Shown piece after piece: positions 29,798 to 41,005 of a stretch of DNA of 64,000 nucleotides. The stretch comes from Mesostigma viride. Taxonomy: Eukaryota > Streptophyta > Mesostigmatophyceae > Mesostigmatales > Mesostigmataceae. The position numbers and the translations under genes were made by a program. The notes below the pieces were generated by a model that was given only the letters and a program-made list of their open reading frames with translations, was not told the origin of the DNA and did not search any database. Every line of letters starts with the position of its first letter. Within the stretch, counting starts at the first letter, position 1. The stretch is from assembly GCA_009746045.1 (NCBI GenBank), contig RPFO01000667.1:3980273-4044272 (forward strand), in the 5' to 3' direction.

Positions 29798-30983
29798 CAT
29801 TATTGTCGTGGACCACGTCATGCGCCAGGCACGTGCGCGCTTTACTGCTCTTAAGGGGTTCGAGCCAGGCTTGGACATCCTTAACGAGCGTGGGCACGGC
29901 GGGGTTAGCACGGGTTACCGCCTGGCTGACCTGATTTATGCGGACGACACCACCCTCATCGCGCGCCCCGAGCACATTCAGACCTGGCTGGACTGTCTGG
30001 GCCTGGAGGCGCGGGCGGTGGGGTTGGAGATTAGTGTCAAAACTGAGGCGATGGTGATTGGGGCCTCCAGTCGTCCACCGCTGCCGCGCCTGCTCGACGG
30101 GACGGAGGTCCCATTCCGCGACCGCTTCAAGCTGTTGGGGAGTTGGCTTCCTGACACTGCCGACGATGTGGACACCCGCATCGGCCTTTCTTGGGCTAAG
30201 CTCCGTTCGCTCACACCTACTGGCGCTCCAAGGGCCTGGGCGAGCACCGCAAGCGCATGCTCTTCAAGGTCCTCGTCCTCACGGTGCTCACGTATAGCGC
30301 CGAGGCATGGACACTCACGGCAACACTGGCAGCCAAGCTAGACGGCACGGTAACCCGGATGCTCCGACAGGTCCTGAATGTAGGGTTTTCTCAGCGTAGG
30401 TCCTTAGAGTCTTTGTATCACGGTATGCCTCATCATATTTCGGATGAGATTAGGCAGCGTAGGATAGCATTTGTAGGACATCTTGCTCGCACCAGCCAGG
30501 TCGACACCGGGCCCTTGGTCTGGCCGGTCCCCAGCGGCTCGGCCAGCCAGGGCAGCATATTTTGACCTGGCGTGGCCCCAAGAACATTCCTAAAAAGGTA
30601 GGGAAACATGCCATGACCTATACCCACTTTACCCAGATGTTGCTGGACGACCTAGTGGTCCCAGCCCAGTTTGAGTACCGCATCCATTCTCTCTCCCGTC
30701 TTTGGACTGCCATGCAGGACAAGACGCGGTGGAAGAATATTGTCAAGGCGCACACGCCAGCCCCTGTGGGCAAGCCGCCTCCCCCCAAGAGGATGAGCCG
30801 TTTTGATGAGTAGCGTAGATAGGCTTTTTCTAGACTAGATATAGCTTAGAGTTAGGTTAGTTCGATTACGCGGCTTCCTCCACACCACCCATCCAACCTG
30901 GAATATGTGCTACATGATCTCCCAACGGAGACATGTTATAATTTAATTTAATTTAATTTAATTTAATTTAATTTAATTTAATT
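29798..30983 (+). mobile_element. 5'-truncated LINE, plus strand, with (AATTT)n tail
   Basis: Inserted in the family B fragment with a 9-bp TSD TAGTAAATT (29789-29797 and 30984-30992). It encodes the RT from FIIVVDHVMRQ through YRLADLIYADDTTLIARPE, LKLLGSWLPDTADD, FKVLVLTVLTYSAEAWTLTATL, HLARTSQVDT and on to PPPPKRMSRFDE, with the stop at 30811-30813. Two frameshifts (near 30200 and 30562) break it. The 3' UTR contains GTGCTACATGATCTCCC and ends in (AATTT)n. The two LINE ORF2 ends seen here lack an RNase H domain. Confidence 0.88.
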
Positions 30984-30992
30984 TAGTAAATT

Positions 30993-31493
30993 CTGCCTGT
31001 TGGTGGGCCCCCCTTCCCCAAGCTCGTTCGTGATCACTAGGCCGGGCAAATGGCACGACCTGCAATGCTAGCAAAACGGGCACGTGCCTGGCGCATAACA
31101 TAATCCACTTCAATAATAAACAGGTACGGCGACAGGATGCAACCCTGCAAGACCCCCGGTCTGCAGTGGACATGGCGGGGTAGTGCCATGTTGAGTGCGC
31201 ACCCGAGGTGGTCGCGTACCCCTCATACAGCGACTCGGATGACAGCAATCAGGGGGACCGTGGGGACGCGAGCGCGGGCGAGAACGGCCCAAAGAGCGTC
31301 CCAAAGAACAGAGTCGAAGGCCTTGATAAAGTCGACAAATGGCGGGAAACTCAACAGGCTGCAGGAGTGCGATCTCCTCAATGAGACGGCGCGCGACGAA
31401 GATGGCCATGACGGTGCTACGACCAGGCCGGAACCCCAGTTGGCTTTACCCCATGTGACGGTCGAGAGCAGAACGAAGGCGGTTGAGGATCAT
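30993..31493 (-). pseudogene. LINE family B second fragment, upstream RT part
   Basis: Continuation after the nested LINE. It corresponds to RT fingers and palm (RTQHGTTPPCPLQTG, and FVARRLIEEIALLQPVEF with several frameshifts). It ends at a (TTAA)n tract. Confidence 0.75.
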
Positions 31494-31548
31494 TAATTAA
31501 TTAATTAATTAATTAATTAATCAATCAATTAATTGATTAATTAATTAG
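31494..31548. repeat. (TTAA)n tract
   Basis: AATT/TTAA repeat of about 55 bp with CAAT variants, probably a retroelement tail between two fragments. Confidence 0.8.
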
Positions 31549-32110
31549 GAACATAACTCCTGTTCTCATCAGGCGTTTTATCCATACATGTCGATACATT
31601 GATGATGTCATCGCTTTCGACAACCTTGATTTTGCAACCCATTTGTATATCACCGCTGGTCTGCCTGGCATCTACCCGCAAGCGTCCCTCACATTAAAGC
31701 TCACGTCGGAGGATACTCATTGCAATTACCTCGATCTTAACATTACCCATAACAAGAAGGGCTGGCGTACGGCTGTCTATGATAAGCGCAAGGATCCTAA
31801 ATACCAGCAAATTCCTTTTATTCGTTACCCCGATATTCACAGTCTCCTTTCCCACACAGCAAAATATGGTGTTGTTCTTTCTCAGTTACATCGTTTTTCC
31901 CGTCTTTGTTCTTATCGTGTTGATTTCATCACGACTCTTGTTGAACTCTTGCAGCGTTTATTGGTCAAAGACTATGACCGAGCCATTATGCTCCGTCAAG
32001 TCCGATGTTTTTTGCAACGTCACCCACATCTGTTCGGTGCTGCCCCTTGGCACAAGCTCTACAAACAGGTCGTGGACCGGCTGGATCGCATAGTATCTCC
32101 GCACATCTGA
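31549..32110 (+). pseudogene. Reverse transcriptase fragment with RYIDD motif (Penelope-like?)
   Basis: The open frame begins after the TTAA tract. TCRYIDDVIAFDN holds the catalytic YIDD, followed by CNYLDLNITHNKKGW, VYDKRKDPKYQ and YGVVLSQLHRFSRLCS, and it ends at 32110. The order YxDD, then YLD(L/V)xI, then a TxxYxKR strand, then SQxxRxxRxCS resembles Penelope-like and related RTs, not the LINE or LTR RTs of this window. 5'-truncated; no GIY-YIG domain is visible downstream. Part of the same element recurs at 51178-51915. Confidence 0.6.
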
Positions 32111-32665
32111 ACCCTGTGATGCCAGATCTCCTTTGCGGCCGTTCCGAGCTTGGCACTGGATTCGTTGTCCACATCGTCGCGTCGCTGCCGCAACACGATG
32201 TTTTCTGGCATCCGCGGGCTTTTGGTTCCCGCCGCACATTTGAAAGTGCTGTCCTCCGGCTTTTTGCCTTTGCACCGTGTGCAGTTCTTGGACGTTTGGA
32301 ATCATGGCATGGCTAACGTGATGACTGACTAGCTAGACCTTTTCAGTGGTTTTCCATTTGCAGGTATTTCCTCGTAAATGGTGGGAGAGCGATCGCAGCA
32401 ATGGTGCTCACCACTAGACACTCCCGGCCAGCTAGGCTCGAAACACACGCCCTGATCAAGCATGCTGTTTCCGGCCCCACCGTCTAGGTCATCTAGTCGC
32501 TCCACACGTAAGCCAGCCATAATTTCAATGCACAAGGATACACATTTCCATCACCATTCATCTTCATCATCCTGAACGACTCGAAAACGCGGAAAAGATA
32601 ACGGCAGGCTCGAGCTACCATGGTCCGGATTCTCCCGATTTCTGGCCTGCGCTGGTTGTCTCTTT
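32111..32665 (+). other. 3' region of the YIDD element
   Basis: Non-coding. It is nearly identical to 51361-51915, which defines the element 3' end at TTTGATA(AC). Inverted and truncated copies of this end occur at 33535-33790. Confidence 0.75.
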
Positions 32666-33480
32666 GATAACTCCGTTGGGAGTATCTGTAGCACATAGTC
32701 CAGAGAAGGGGCATATTAATTAATTAATTAATTAATTAATTAGACTCGTGCTCCCGTTGGGGAGTCACGGAGCATTAACCCCGATGGATGGATGGATGGG
32801 TGCAAACATCATTCCTACCGGTCTAATCTATCTACATTGGCGACATACTACATCTATCTAACAGCATGCGAACTATCTAGGCAGCCGCACGCTGCCCTAG
32901 GGGGAGCTATCTAGCGTGCCTCCCGCGGGATTGCACACGCGGGCGCTTCCCCACTGGGGGGGGCTCGTTGTCCTCTATGACCGTTGTCCTCTAAGGGGCA
33001 TATGGCCTATAATACATTCTAATTAGCTACTTCCTGCAAGGGTGGGAATGTAAACAACACTTGCTCTAGGTGCACTAGGGCACCTGCACCACCCAGAGTC
33101 TCGGATCATGCGCATGAACGACTTGAGCGCGGCGCTCTGGATGCAGACTCCTCAGTAGTTGGCGGGGTCGTCAGGAGAACCTTTGTTTTCGTAGAGCCGA
33201 TCACCCGGAAGCTGTGTTGCCATTCCGGGATAGGCGGGTTATCAGCCAGAAGAAGCCGGTTGCAGACATCGAGCAGAAACTGCGTGAGCGCCGCCAGTTT
33301 AACCACCGGTGCGGGGAGCTGGTCGGGACCAGTTGACGGCATCGTAGAAGCGGAGCTGGCGGGCGGTGGTGCATAACTCGGTCTGTGTGAACAGCGGCAG
33401 CTCGTCAGGGTCGGCCAGGGGCGCCGAAAGAGGTGGGTACGTGTAGGTGGTGGTTTCAATGCATGATGGTTTCAATGCAG
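32666..33480 (-). pseudogene. LINE fragment, 3' end joined to RT N-terminal part
   Basis: 32666-32716 and 33004-33090 match, in reverse, the LINE 3' UTR at 37900-38040. Past 33099 the minus strand encodes RT finger residues (PAPVVKLAALTQFLLDVCNRLLLADNPP and WQHSFRVIGSTKTK) like those of family A (63 kb). The middle of the LINE is missing. Interrupted by the insertion at 32717-32992. Confidence 0.7.
32717..32992 (-). mobile_element. 5'-truncated LINE family A insertion, 276 bp
   Basis: Flanked by an 11-bp TSD AAGGGGCATAT (32706-32716 and 32993-33003). In minus orientation it ends with four GATG units, GGGGTTAATGC, the hairpin and an (AATT)n tail. This fixes the true 3' terminus of family A. 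Confidence 0.88.
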
Positions 33481-33534
33481 CCATTACATTTACTTACAAG
33501 GATTTTCAATTTGTGAAGTGCACCGCACTAAGAA

Positions 33535-33790
33535 GAAATATCAAGGAGACAACCAGCGCAGGCCAGAATTTGGAGAATCCGGACCATGGTAGCTCGAGCC
33601 TGCCGGTATCTTGTCCGCGTGTTCGAGTCGTTCAGGATTAATTAATTAATTAATTGATAGACGTACACGTGACTGCGTCGTTCAGGATGATGAATATGAA
33701 TGGAGATGAAAATGTGTAGCCTTGTATAAAGCGAAGAATAAATATCACTATATTAATTAAATATAGTTGTCTGCGCTGGTTGTCTCCTCG
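33535..33790 (-). repeat. Inverted copies of the YIDD-element 3' end
   Basis: 33535-33735 is the reverse complement of about 32530-32660 (GACAACCAGCGCAGGCC, CCATGGTAGCTCGAGCC). A short plus-oriented piece, CTGCGCTGGTTGTCTCCTC, follows at 33770. A 38-bp tail-like insertion lies within it. Confidence 0.75.
33639..33676. mobile_element. 38-bp tail-only retro-insertion
   Basis: An (AATT)n tract plus about 20 bp of other sequence, flanked by a 12-bp TSD GTCGTTCAGGAT (33627-33638 and 33677-33688) within a repeat that is otherwise continuous in its other copy. Confidence 0.65.
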
Positions 33791-36264
33791 ATAGTTGTCT
33801 CATTATTTAACTAATTACATGCAGCGCTAGGAGGAATGTTACACCAGGTTGCATCCATCACCAAGAAAAACATTACCAGCCCACAAAGGAAGACAGTGGC
33901 ACACCACTTTCTTGTGCTTCTTACAACACTAACTAACAGCTATGCAAACAGTATCTCGGGCTAGACAGCTCCGGCACATGCAGCATAAGCATTATTCCCA
34001 ATGAAACCGCAGCTAGCTCGTATCTTCACGCAGAGGCCCTGCTTTCGCCGATACCGGCAAGGACCTCCATGGCAACAAGCATGCGTGTCCAAATAAATAC
34101 TCTACAGAAAGACTAATTTGTTTACACCCGCAGCGTTACCCCGGGGGATGGAGGCCGTCCATGGGCCAGGTGAAGGGGAATCAAGTTTTTCCGAAGGAAG
34201 ATAAGGCGCACAAGTGCCCCAATGCCCAATGAACGCGCGGGATGTCAGCATCGTGAACCTTGCCCGGGTAGTCAACGCAAAGAGTGTCCTGGAAAAAGCT
34301 CTGTACAGACCAGGCATTGAGGACATGCCAGAATGGAATACAAATTTCATATACAAGGGCCGCCCTGCCTCCAAACCAGCGAAAATTGGATGGGGCAGCA
34401 TGCAATGAGCCGGCCGCTGCTGTTTCAAGCGCGTTTGAGGTTCGGTAGCAGGGAGCCCCTGGTAGCCACATGCCTTGTCGGTGAGAAGGACATGGCCATA
34501 TCAGCATGGCCGAGAAAACTGGACAGAATAGGCAAGAAATGGCGTCCAAGCCAATTCCTCCCCCGTTTCAGGCAGACAAAGCATCCGTCGGTGCTGCGTT
34601 GTGCAGCGAGGGAGCATCTCCCTAGTCCGTGGAAGTGGCGACCACGCACTCTTGTAAATGCAAGCGCCGCCCTGAACAAGCTGCCGCGCATGCCTCTGGA
34701 AGGCTCGCCCAGGAAATGGATGCCTCAGGTACCGAGCGCACCTTCAGCTTGGAGCCGCATACAACCCGCGTTCCGAAACGCGCGTTCCCAAACAAATCCT
34801 TTGAAGTCGTACTTCCTGGCGTATTCCGAGGACCGTCATCCTCGCCTACGCAGGACGCGATGATGTTATCCAGGCGAAATAGCGTTCTTGTCTCGGGCAT
34901 GAAACCCGCACCGTACTGCGAAGCCAGCTCTGCGAAGGATGCATACTGCAGGTGGCCTGCAAAAGGAAGACCAGGAGGGCAAGGTAGAGCAGATGACAAC
35001 GCCAAGTCACATGAGCATGATCCATTTGGATTTACCGGTTCTTCCAATTACATGTGACGATGGTACCAGACATCTGTTGGCTGCGGAAAAAATTAGGGGA
35101 AAACGCTAGTATACATGTGATAAAAGAAAAAAACAAAACAAAACAAAGCAACAATAACAACAAAACCTCACCATTCTCACGGCGATCCACATCTGGGTTG
35201 AACTCTCCTTGTCCTTCAGCAACGGCAGTGGCCTGTGCACGCATCTTTGGTGCCGATGTCAATGTGTGAAGCAAGGCTCAAGCGCAGAACGCCGTATGAG
35301 ATATTCCCCGGGCACAAGCGGTTGATCGCTGAAAAGCCCGATGCAGGGGAGACTGGGATGGTCAATTGGCGGCACCAACTTGGAAGAGATAACTCGACTT
35401 CCTAAAGACAAATGCGAGCAATCCTTTACCGTGATGCAGGCAGTGTGTTTAGAGTGCAGGCAGTGTCAGCTTTGGCGTTTTGCTAGTGAGACAGTTTTGG
35501 CAGGATTATTACACGCGAGGCTTCACGAGGTGTTCACGAGGTCTTGTTCCAATCGTTTCAAGATTCGCTAATGATACGCTGCGGAAAAATATACCACTAA
35601 CGGCACAGTCAGTTGGGTGTGTGTTATGTTGGAATATATTCAGACGATCAGATTCTGTTCTGATTCCGTTCGGAGAATGCGATATTCCTACCAACTCAGA
35701 TATATTTTTAAACAGTTTGTCACCAAGCGCCTGCCGACATCCAGACAATTTCTGACAAAGGTGCAGGAATTAGGTATCAGGATATTTTCCTGACCCTGCG
35801 GGGAGCGCGGCCGCGCGTCCAGCATTGACTTTCGGAGCACTCCCAGCTCCCAGCATTCGAACGTGACGTCTCTAGGTTATGAAACGCAAGACGCTGATCC
35901 ACGGCATGTTCACACCGCAATGTAGTGAGACAACTATTAGTTATAAATTCCGCTGAATTGGTATGGAAATAATTTACATTTACCATTTATAATTTTACAT
36001 AGACAAATTCCGCTGAACAATAAAACCATTTAAACATTGGAAAATTCCGCTGAATCGCGCCTAGATTGGATGATTGCAACCATCCATCCATTGATCCACT
36101 GCCCATCCATCCATCCATCCGGCCATCCATCCATCCATCGACCATTTATAATTCCTTAGAATTACACTATGCATGTGTTCATAGCTGAATCTCTGGTCCA
36201 TAGTTCGATAATAAATTTAGCCACTCAACAGCTGGCTTCCGTCTAGGAGAACTAATATTTTTTT
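33791..36264. other. Unassigned 2.5-kb region
   Basis: No repeat shared with the rest of the window was noticed. Overlapping ORFs of 88-176 aa on both strands at 34102-35057 have no recognisable motif. 35120-35166 is A/C-rich. ATTCCGCTGAA repeats occur at 35948, 36006 and 36043, and (CATC)n runs at 36084-36140. It might include a decayed gene or transposon, but I see nothing decisive. Confidence 0.5.
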
Positions 36265-36324
36265 CGGGGAAATGGGTATATTTTATTAGCCAATTATGGA
36301 CCAAAGAGGTGAGAGGGGAAATGA
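36265..36324 (+). repeat. 60-bp direct repeat, first copy
   Basis: Starts CGGGGAAATGGGTATATT. It is identical to 40770-40829, with unrelated flanks on both sides. Confidence 0.9.
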
Positions 36325-36339
36325 ACTAGGTTGAAGGTG

Positions 36340-36765
36340 ACGAGGAGAACTAATATCTTTCTCACCCCCCTGCGAAACGACGGGATGGGAACTAATATCT
36401 CTCTCACTCCTTGAGACAACGACGGGATGGGAACTAATGTCTTTCCCAACCCCGTGAGACAACGACGGGATGCGAACTAATACCTTTCTCACCCCGTGAG
36501 ACAACGACGGGATGGGAACTACTATTTTTCTCACCCCGTGAGACAACGACGGGATGGGAACTAATATCTTTCTCACCCCCGTGAGACAACGACGGGATGG
36601 GAACTAATATCTTTCTCACGCCGTGAGACAACGACGGGATGGGAACTAATATCTTTCTCACCCCCGTGAGACAACGACGGGATGGGAACTAATATCTTTC
36701 TCAACCCCGTGAGTCAACGACGGGATGGGAACTATCTATCTTTCTCAACCTCGTGGGAACTAACG
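36340..36765. repeat. Minisatellite, about ten units of 42-43 bp
   Basis: The unit reads GGGAACTAATATCTTTCTC, then ACCCCCGTGAGACAACGAC. Each unit holds an inverted core, TCTCAC...GTGAGA. The first and last units are divergent. Tandem units have no unique spacers, so this is not a CRISPR array. Confidence 0.92.
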
Positions 36766-37139
36766 AGCCATTTGCAACACGTTGCCCTTCGGCTCACACA
36801 TCAATCCGACGCGCCAAGTGTCCACGGAAATTCCCGGGCGAAATTTACTGATCATCATGGCATTCCGCGCGCGAGGTAAATGTTGAGTGCGAAGTACATT
36901 GCGAAGCTATGGTAGCGTGAAATTTTATTGTGCACGAATTACGAAGCCATTGCTTACCGGAATTCACTTGTTCGATCGGCATTGACATGAGGAAAATTAT
37001 TCTGCCAAAAAAATTTGGGAAACAATTTTGTTGGCGGAAGGGTGCGAGGGCAAACACGCAGCAGTGGCCAGTTTCGCATGCCGCACGCAGCTCACTCGTG
37101 CGTGTTCAAGGTACAAGCTAGTACAGATTAGACGCTTGC
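36766..37139. other. Unassigned sequence left of the ORF1-only LINE
   Basis: No gene or repeat recognised. It continues into 38079 once the LINE insertion is removed. Confidence 0.5.
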
Positions 37140-37152
37140 AATGTATCCCCAC

Positions 37153-37618
37153 CGAGCTCCCCACCGAGGCCGAGCTCGCCAAGCGCAGCCTTAACGTCAT
37201 TGTCAAGAATCTCAAGATGGAGGAAGGTGAGAATTCCGAGAAGCTTGCACGTGCTTTTGAGAGAGAAATCCTTGATCGCATGGGCCTTACTGGTGAGATC
37301 GAGCTGGCCGCCCACCGCCTTCCCCGCGCGCGGGGTAAGGCAGGGCCGCCCCCGCTCCTTCTCACCTTTAAGACCCCGGCGGACAAGATTTCTTTTCTCA
37401 GACGCCGCAAGCGGCTCGAGAAGACTCTCTTCACCCTTGATGACGACCTGACCCTGGCGCAGCAACAACGGCGACGGGAGCTATGGCCGACCTACCTCCA
37501 GCTCCGGCAGACCAAGGCGGGCCAGCCGGTGTACTGGAAGGGGGCGGCCATCTACGTCGGCCACAAGCCCTGGCAGGCGACACCCGCGGCCCCAGCGACT
37601 CCAGACGCCCCAGCTTAG
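37153..37618 (+). pseudogene. LINE ORF1 protein, C-terminal RNA-binding part
   Basis: The open frame ends at 37618. SLNVIVKNLKMEEGEN begins an RRM-like domain. It continues with IELAAHRLPRARGKAGPPPL, TFKTPADKISFLRRRKRL, FTLDDDLTLAQQQRRRELWP and a short basic C-terminal domain, the layout of L1-type ORF1 proteins (RNA chaperones of the LINE particle). The N-terminal coiled coil is missing through 5' truncation at the TSD. Confidence 0.7.
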
Positions 37619-38065
37619 GGGAATACCGCAGTAGTAGTGTAGCCGGAATAGATAGACCGTGGCCATGTACATGTACGCCTCCTAGAGGCACTATCCCAGC
37701 TAAGCCACGCGCTTTATTTAATCATGTACCTGTGTGCCTATGATGAGCCACACTCCAGATGATGCCTAGCTTTATTTAGTTATGTTGTGCCCATGCAGGG
37801 AGTAACTCTCTGCTGAGAGCCCCGCTTTAGCCTTTGTATAGCTATGCTGATCTTCCCCCCCATGACAGGCTCCCCCTTCGCTGGGCATAGCTTGAAGATC
37901 ATGGGGATGCACGTGCCCTGGTGCACCTAGAGCAAGGGTCCTTTACATCCCCACCCTTGCAGGAAGTAGCTTAGGATGTATGATAGGCCATATGCCCCCT
38001 CTCACGGGCTATGTGCTACATATACTCCCAACGGAGTTATGTTACAATTCAATTCAATTCAATTC
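37153..38065 (+). mobile_element. LINE derivative with ORF1 and 3' end only (HAL1-like)
   Basis: Flanked by a 13-bp TSD AATGTATCCCCAC (37140-37152 and 38066-38078). ORF1 (5'-truncated) is followed directly by a LINE 3' UTR (GGCTATGTGCTACATATACTC) and an (AATTC)n tail, with no RT. The UTR is related to those at 30890 and 33000. Confidence 0.85.
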
Positions 38066-38078
38066 AATGTATCCCCAC

Positions 38079-38711
38079 AAATTTTTACGATTAAGAACAT
38101 CATTGCAAAGAAACCCAGAGTAGGAATACCCTTCATTTTGCGTTTCCACGTTGCACGCAGCTTTCGAAAAGAGTCAGATTTATAGGAGCGCCGACACGGG
38201 CAACAATGCATGTCTTGGATTTTACGTCATTTCTTGCAGCTTTGTGACTTCTCTTGGGCGAAGCAACATTGTCCGGCGCATAAGATGCGGGCGTGGCTCG
38301 CTGCCGACGTCTTTGGTGCGCTCGGGCCGGGGTGCGGGAAAACCAACAGCTACTGGTTTATAACGTCGTAACCCGCTATTTTATAGTCATTAACCGGAGT
38401 ATTATAGTGGTTTACGCGTCCGGCGACGGGCGAAAAGAAATCCTTAATACCATGACGCCATGGCCTGGGGAGGCATTCCGAGAAGGACTAGGGCGGGCGG
38501 GCAAAATTACACGAGACAGTGCCCGCGGGCGCAAGACAAAACGCACCGTTTCTCCCCTGGGTCCATCGCTGCCATCGCCGGGCGGCGCGTTGAGGAACCG
38601 ACTCACTATTTTTTGTGCCTGTTTCATAAATACATATTGACCCCGTGACTTTCCCACCGGAGGCATGTTTATGCATAAGTGGATGCACGCATGAATGAAC
38701 GGATGTATGAA
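38079..38711. other. Unassigned sequence before the (GGGA)n tract
   Basis: No gene or repeat recognised. ORFs of about 60-115 aa look incidental. Confidence 0.5.
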
Positions 38712-39426
38712 TGATGGCGAGAGGGAGGGAGGGAGGGAGGGAGGGAGGGAGGGAGGGAGGGAGGGAGGGAGGGAGGGAGGGAGGGAGGGAGGGAGGGAGG
38801 GAGGGAGGGAGGGAGGGAGGGAGGGAGGAGGGAGGGAGGGAGGGAGGGAGGGAGGGAGGGAGGAGGGAGGAGGGAGGGAGGGAGGGAGGGAGGGAGGGAG
38901 GGAGGGAGGGAGGGAGGGAGGGAGGGAGGAGGGAGGGAGGGAGGGAGGGAGGGAGGGAGGGAGGGAGGGAGGGAGGGAGGGAGGGAGGGAGGGAGGGAGG
39001 AGGGAGGGAGGGAGGGAGGAGGGAGGGAGGGAGGGAGGGAGGGAGGGAGGGAGGGAGGGAGGGAGGGAGGGAGGGAGGGAGGAGGGAGGGAGGGAGGGAG
39101 GGAGGGAGGGAGGGAGGGAGGAGGGAGGGAGGGAGGGAGGGAGGGAGGGAGGGAGGGAGGGAGGGAGGGAGGGAGGGAGGGAGGGAGGGAGGGCTAGGGA
39201 GGGAGGGAGGGAGGGAGCTAGGGAGGGAGGGAGGGAGGGAGGGAGGGAGGGAGGGAGGGAGGGAGGGAGGGAGGGAGGGAGGGAGGGAGGGAGGGAGGGA
39301 GGGAGGGAGGGAGGGAGGGAGGGAGGGAGGGAGGGAGGAGGGAGGGAGGAGGGAGGGAGGGAGGAGGGAGGGAGGGAGGGAGGGAGGAGGGAGGGAGGGA
39401 GGGAGGGAGGGAGGGAGGGAGGGAGG
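38712..39426. repeat. (GGGA)n microsatellite, about 715 bp
   Basis: Nearly pure GGGA with scattered one-base deletions (GGAGGA) and two GGGCTA/GAGCTA variants near 39193 and 39217. Both strands read as long open frames of EGGR or LPPS repeats that are not genes. The G-runs make this a strong quadruplex-forming tract. Confidence 0.97.
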
Positions 39427-41005
39427 TACCAAACCAGAGTGCAATCGTACGTTATACGCGTTATACGGTCACGGTGGAGTATAATGTATAATACGGTATA
39501 ATACGGTATAATACGGTATTATACGTTTTCGTACGGACACACTCAGAATACTCTGATTTTACACATTTTAAGACACCCACCATCAATCCACATGTTTTTA
39601 ACACTGTTTTGGACATAATCCAAGGTTGCCCTACCCTCGGCTATACTCTATACGGTGGATATTGTGGACACGATCGATATATTGCATGTCATACTGAGAA
39701 TGTAAACGTGCGCATGCATAATTGTGTGTATGTGTATAACTGTATATATGTGGCTTTATATTGGTTATGTTTACTTGGGTGCCTTCACTTTGATGCAAGT
39801 AATTATATATGGTAAAAAGGCCAGCAATAACTAGGGGACCGTGCAGTGGGCCAGCAAGGGGCCAACATGTTAAACATGGCTAAACAGGTGGGGATGTGAT
39901 AATAAGTAACTCACATATTCTCACCTTCCATACAACAACCTTGTTTTCCAGCAGGCTGAAGAGCATGACAGGCGTCTATGAGCTCGCCAGCTCCTTGCAA
40001 CGGTGATGCCGCTCCCAGGCAGCTAGGGTCCTTGACTACGCAATATAGAATGTCTACCGTGTGAAAACCTCCATACAGGAAGCGTAGCAAAGCCAGATAA
40101 CTGCCCGATCAATTCTGGGTAGCTTTAGGAAGCATGGCATACGCAGCGTAAGGAAAACCATTGAAAGCTGCGGAAAATCTGATAGCACAACTGCAACAAG
40201 TGGAGAACAAAATAGCAAGAAAAACCCAGAAACGGCGCAAAAAGTTTCATGCTAGGTTCATTAAGAGCGCAAACAGACTGGGCGGTGACATGCGGCAAAT
40301 CAACGTACCACGGCCGGCATTATTTCCTACCCAGGCGCGCAAGAAAAGCCAGCCAGCCATGGATGGATTAACCGCGGATCGCGCAGGCCTGAACGAAATC
40401 ATTTTAGAAATGACAGGAAATGGCCGCAGATCGAAGATGCTTAGGTTATTTTCATGGTGTCCGTTACTAAACGGCTCTTGCTGCATCAAAATAACCCACG
40501 AATATCGAGTTCTACCGTCGCAGGCACACATGCTAGATTATTCATCGCGGCCAAATTGTTGGATGAGACCCCCGTGCAAATCTGTACCAACAAAGGCAGC
40601 GAATTTGCAAATAGTGCAGATCTTGCTATGAAACATCATAATAGAACATCACTTTTAACCATCGGCTTAATTTTTTCGCCTGTCGCCCGCCGGATTAGCC
40701 ATATTTTAACGGCACGCACGTCGCCATGGCCACCTCCGCACGATGCGCGCACTGTGCACCACAATTTAACGGGGAAATGGGTATATTTTATTAGCCAATT
40801 ATGGACCAAAGAGGTGAGAGGGGAAATGAGTATGTGCACCACAATTTCAAAATAAGATCGCGTCGAATTGTGAAAGTTCAGACGGGTCAGTACTTAGTAG
40901 AGATACGAAATCTGTTGCTTCAAATCGTTGCCCTGTCGTTCTGGGCTTCTGGCATCCTAGCCGCGCAAAACGTAAAAAAAACGCGGAAAACACGGCATTA
41001 TACGG
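39427..41005. other. Unassigned 1.6-kb region
   Basis: It starts with a TATAATACGG tandem (39484-39522). The stretch 40729-40760 resembles the right end of the TTAA transposon (GCACGTCGCCATGGCCA at 40718 and 16862), and the 60-bp direct repeat follows. The 156-aa ORF at 40161-40631 is Lys/Arg-rich with no known motif. It may be a decayed DNA transposon; uncertain. Confidence 0.45.
40770..40829 (+). repeat. 60-bp direct repeat, second copy
   Basis: Identical to 36265-36324. Confidence 0.9.

Noticed and set aside
31958-32305. Minus-strand 115-aa ORF repeated at 51204-51551
   Set aside because: It is the antisense of the YIDD element and is shared only because the element is repeated.
34102-35057. 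Candidate host gene on either strand
   Set aside because: ORFs overlap on both strands, have no recognisable domain and no consistent frame; kept only as unassigned sequence.
38488-39501. 318-aa Pro/Ser/Leu ORF and 257-268-aa Glu/Gly/Arg ORFs
   Set aside because: Translations of the (GGGA)n tract with no gene-like flanks.
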